64,000 nucleotides of DNA. Source: Butyricicoccus sp. OM04-18BH (GTDB lineage: Bacteria > Bacillota > Clostridia > Oscillospirales > Butyricicoccaceae). The notes under the pieces were generated by a model. That model was given only the letters and a program-made list of their open reading frames with translations, had not been told where the DNA came from and made no database searches. The DNA lies in the NCBI RefSeq assembly GCF_003481705.1, contig NZ_QULN01000002.1:248001-312000 (forward strand), in the 5' to 3' direction. This document shows, piece by piece, positions 62,183 through 64,000 of the stretch (positions within the stretch are counted from its first letter, which is position 1; every line of letters starts with the position of its first letter). The position numbers and the translations under genes were made by a program.

Positions 62183-62944
62183 ATGTTGAAAATCGCGCTT
62201 TCCGGCTGCAGCGGCCGCATGGGACGAGTCATCAGCGACATTGTTTCCGGCCGTGACGGCATGGAGATCGTTGCGGGTTTTGATCTCCGCACGGAGCAGT
62301 ACGCCGATTTCCCGGTTTACAAGGATTTCGCGGAATTTCAGGGTGACTGCGATGTTGTGATCGATTTTTCGAACGCTGCACTGACCGAGAACCTCCTCGA
62401 CTACTGCGAAGCACGCCGTCTGCCGGTCGTTATCTGCACGACCGGCCACAGCGCCGAGCAGCTCGACCGCATCCGTGCCGCGTCCGCCTCCATTCCGATA
62501 TTCCGTTCGGGCAATATGTCCATCGGCATCAACCTGATGAGCGAGCTGCTCAAGAAGTCCGCGTCCGTCCTTGGCGACAAGTACGACGTTGAGATCATCG
62601 AGAAGCACCACAATCAGAAGCTCGACGCGCCGTCCGGCACGGCGATCATGCTCGCAGACGCAGTCGCCTCCGCCCTGCCCTACAAGGCTGAATATGTCTA
62701 CGACCGCCACGAGCGCCGCGAAAAGCGTCCAGCGCACGAAATCGGTATCTCCGCGATCCGCGGCGGCACGATTGTCGGCGAGCACAGCGTGCTGTTCTGC
62801 GGCCGCGACGAGATCATCGAGATCAAGCACACCGCGCTTTCCCGTGAGGTTTTCGCGGTTGGCGCTGTCGATGCAGCCGAGTACATGGCGACCCGCAAAC
62901 AGTCCGGTATGTATGATATGAACGACGTTATCGCGTCCAGATAA
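62183..62944 (+). CDS. dapB: 4-hydroxy-tetrahydrodipicolinate reductase
   Basis: 253 residues. NAD(P) loop ALSGCSGRMGRVI and catalytic EKHHNQKLDAPSGTA. Third gene of the operon; gives tetrahydrodipicolinate for lysine, wall peptide and spore dipicolinate. Confidence 0.97.
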   Translation: MLKIALSGCSGRMGRVISDIVSGRDGMEIVAGFDLRTEQYADFPVYKDFAEFQGDCDVVIDFSNAALTENLLDYCEARRLPVVICTTGHSAEQLDRIRAASASIPIFRSGNMSIGINLMSELLKKSASVLGDKYDVEIIEKHHNQKLDAPSGTAIMLADAVASALPYKAEYVYDRHERREKRPAHEIGISAIRGGTIVGEHSVLFCGRDEIIEIKHTALSREVFAVGAVDAAEYMATRKQSGMYDMNDVIASR

Positions 62945-62946
62945 AC

Positions 62947-62990
62947 AAAAACCATGCGCCCCTTCGTTCGGGAGCGCATGGTTTTCTTTT
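62947..62990 (+). terminator. dapB terminator
   Basis: Stem AAAACCATGCGC/GCGCATGGTTTT with imperfect inner pairs, then TCTTTT. Confidence 0.85.
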
Positions 62991-62999
62991 GCAGCAAAA

Positions 63000-63035
63000 A
63001 GGCATATCCGAGAGTTTTCCTCGTCGGATATGCCT
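63000..63035. terminator. Bidirectional terminator (dapB / metH)
   Basis: Stem AGGCATATCCGA/TCGGATATGCCT, 12-nt loop; T-rich on the metH side (TTTTT). Confidence 0.85.
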
Positions 63036-63044
63036 CTTTTCTGT

Positions 63045-64000
63045 TTATACGCCGAAAACGCTGTCCGCAAAGTGAACAGTCGCCATCGCGTCCTTCGCGT
63101 AGCAGTCCGCACCGATGGAGTCCGCATATTCTTGCGTCAGCACCGCGCCGCCGACGACAACCTTGGTGTCCGGCTTTTTCTCACGCAGCTGCCTGATGGT
63201 CTCCTCCATGCTGACAACGGTTGTCGTCATCAGCGCACTCAGACCGACCACCTTGATATCCTCCCTGATGGCGGTGTCTACGATCACCTCGGGCGGAACG
63301 TCCTTGCCGAGGTCGAGGACCTGATAAGCGTAGTTTTCAAGCAGGACCTTGACGATATTTTTGCCGATGTCGTGGATGTCGCCCTTGACCGTCGCGAGGA
63401 TGATCTTGCCCTTGGTCTGCTGATCCTCACCCTTCATCGCTTCCTTGACGATCTCGAACGCAGCCTTAGCCGCCTCCGCACTCATCAGCAGCTGCGGCAG
63501 GAATACAGTTCCCTTCTCGAAGCCCTTGCCCACGCGGTCAAGCGCCGGAATGAGCTCACCGTTTACAACATCGAGCGGCGCCGCCGTCTGAAGCATTTCC
63601 TTCGCGGCCTGCACCGCTCGCTCGCCCAGACCGCGTTCAATGCTCTCGCCGAGGGGCATTGCCGCGCCGCCCGCCGCCGCGGGAGCCGCCGAAGTCGCTG
63701 GCTGATTGCCGTAGGCGGCGATATAGCCTGCGCACTGCTCATCGAGGTTCGCGAGCGCGAGGTACGCGCGATAAGAGCGCATCATCGCATCCATGTTCGG
63801 GTTGATGATGGCGCAGGATAGGCCGCTCTGGAGCGCCATGGTGAAAAAGTTCGAGTTGACGATTTCGCGCTGCGGCAGACCGAACGAAATGTTCGAAACG
63901 CCAAGGATGGAGTGACCATGCAGCTCGTCGCGCACGCGGCGCAGGGTTTCGAGCGTAACGAGTGCCGAGCCGCTGTCCGAAGAAATCGTCATGGCAAGGC
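63045..64000 (-). CDS. metH: Cobalamin-dependent methionine synthase, C-terminal part
   Basis: The gene enters from beyond the window end; 317 codons are visible. They hold the end of the methyltetrahydrofolate-binding domain (TLETLRRVRDELHG, LGVSNISFGLPQRE), the four-helix cap (about 110-190) and the B12 domain with the DIHDIGKN cobalamin motif, GLSALMTTTV and VGGAVL. The protein ends after the B12 domain, so it lacks the SAM-binding reactivation domain, as in many Firmicutes short MetH proteins. Methylates homocysteine. Confidence 0.9.
   Translation of the reverse strand, partial: LAMTISSDSGSALVTLETLRRVRDELHGHSILGVSNISFGLPQREIVNSNFFTMALQSGLSCAIINPNMDAMMRSYRAYLALANLDEQCAGYIAAYGNQPATSAAPAAAGGAAMPLGESIERGLGERAVQAAKEMLQTAAPLDVVNGELIPALDRVGKGFEKGTVFLPQLLMSAEAAKAAFEIVKEAMKGEDQQTKGKIILATVKGDIHDIGKNIVKVLLENYAYQVLDLGKDVPPEVIVDTAIREDIKVVGLSALMTTTVVSMEETIRQLREKKPDTKVVVGGAVLTQEYADSIGADCYAKDAMATVHFADSVFGV

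Overview
The window is a piece of chromosome from a spore-forming, strictly anaerobic, moderately GC-rich Firmicute of class Clostridia, most like a gut Oscillospirales; I cannot assign a genus. The signs are class III (anaerobic) ribonucleotide reductase, FeFe-hydrogenase maturases HydE/F/G, the sporulation genes spoVM, spoIID and a SpoVB-like flippase, a FabK-type fatty-acid locus, CIRCE-controlled groESL, and TPP, fluoride and lysine riboswitches.

Layout. 1-3.6 kb: ridA start, typA, rfbA, yjbQ. 3.65-12 kb: a ten-gene minus-strand operon for malonyl-CoA and fatty-acid synthesis (fabH-fabK-fabG-fabF-accB-fabZ-accC-accD-accA-acpP), with fabD divergent from a mirror-symmetric double promoter. 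13-23.4 kb: marR-tauE, a small palindromic repeat, tRNA-Ala, glyS, a sugar kinase, a LysR/NSS-transporter pair, a methyltransferase and a Cys-rich clostridial protein. 23.4-29.2 kb: a TPP-riboswitch thiamine-salvage operon (thiD-thiW-thiM-tenA-thiZ-thiX-thiY). 29.2-30.6 kb: a cation/proton antiporter behind a fluoride riboswitch. 30.6-34.2 kb: spoVM, a tiny membrane protein, and dut-nrdG-nrdD. 34.3-39.3 kb: TM1266-hydE-hydG-hydF and a Crp/Fnr regulator. 39.4-41.4 kb: groES-groEL.

41.5-52.7 kb is an integrated, internally deleted prophage between groES and rlmL. It keeps a Tn916-type integrase and excisionase, its own nrdD-nrdG-dut cluster (same order as the host copy 10 kb away), a dNMP kinase, thyX, several small genes, and a holin-endolysin cassette. 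Its nrdD carries an intein.

The main discovery is that six prophage genes contain exactly one in-frame TAG (xis, nrdG, nrdD, thyX, holin, endolysin), while none contains an internal TAA or TGA and no gene in the element ends in TAG. Read through, the genes regain full family length, correct starts and ATGA overlaps. In NrdG the TAG is codon 109, exactly where the host NrdG has Gln109. This indicates a phage that read amber as glutamine, now preserved as a deletion derivative in a host whose own genes here end in TAG only once. No suppressor tRNA is visible in the remnant.

52.7-64 kb: rlmL, a SpoVB-like flippase, tgt, queA, a spoIID variant with stalk repeats inserted in its catalytic domain, a lysine-riboswitch operon asd-dapA-dapB, and the C-terminal part of a cobalamin-dependent methionine synthase cut by the window edge.
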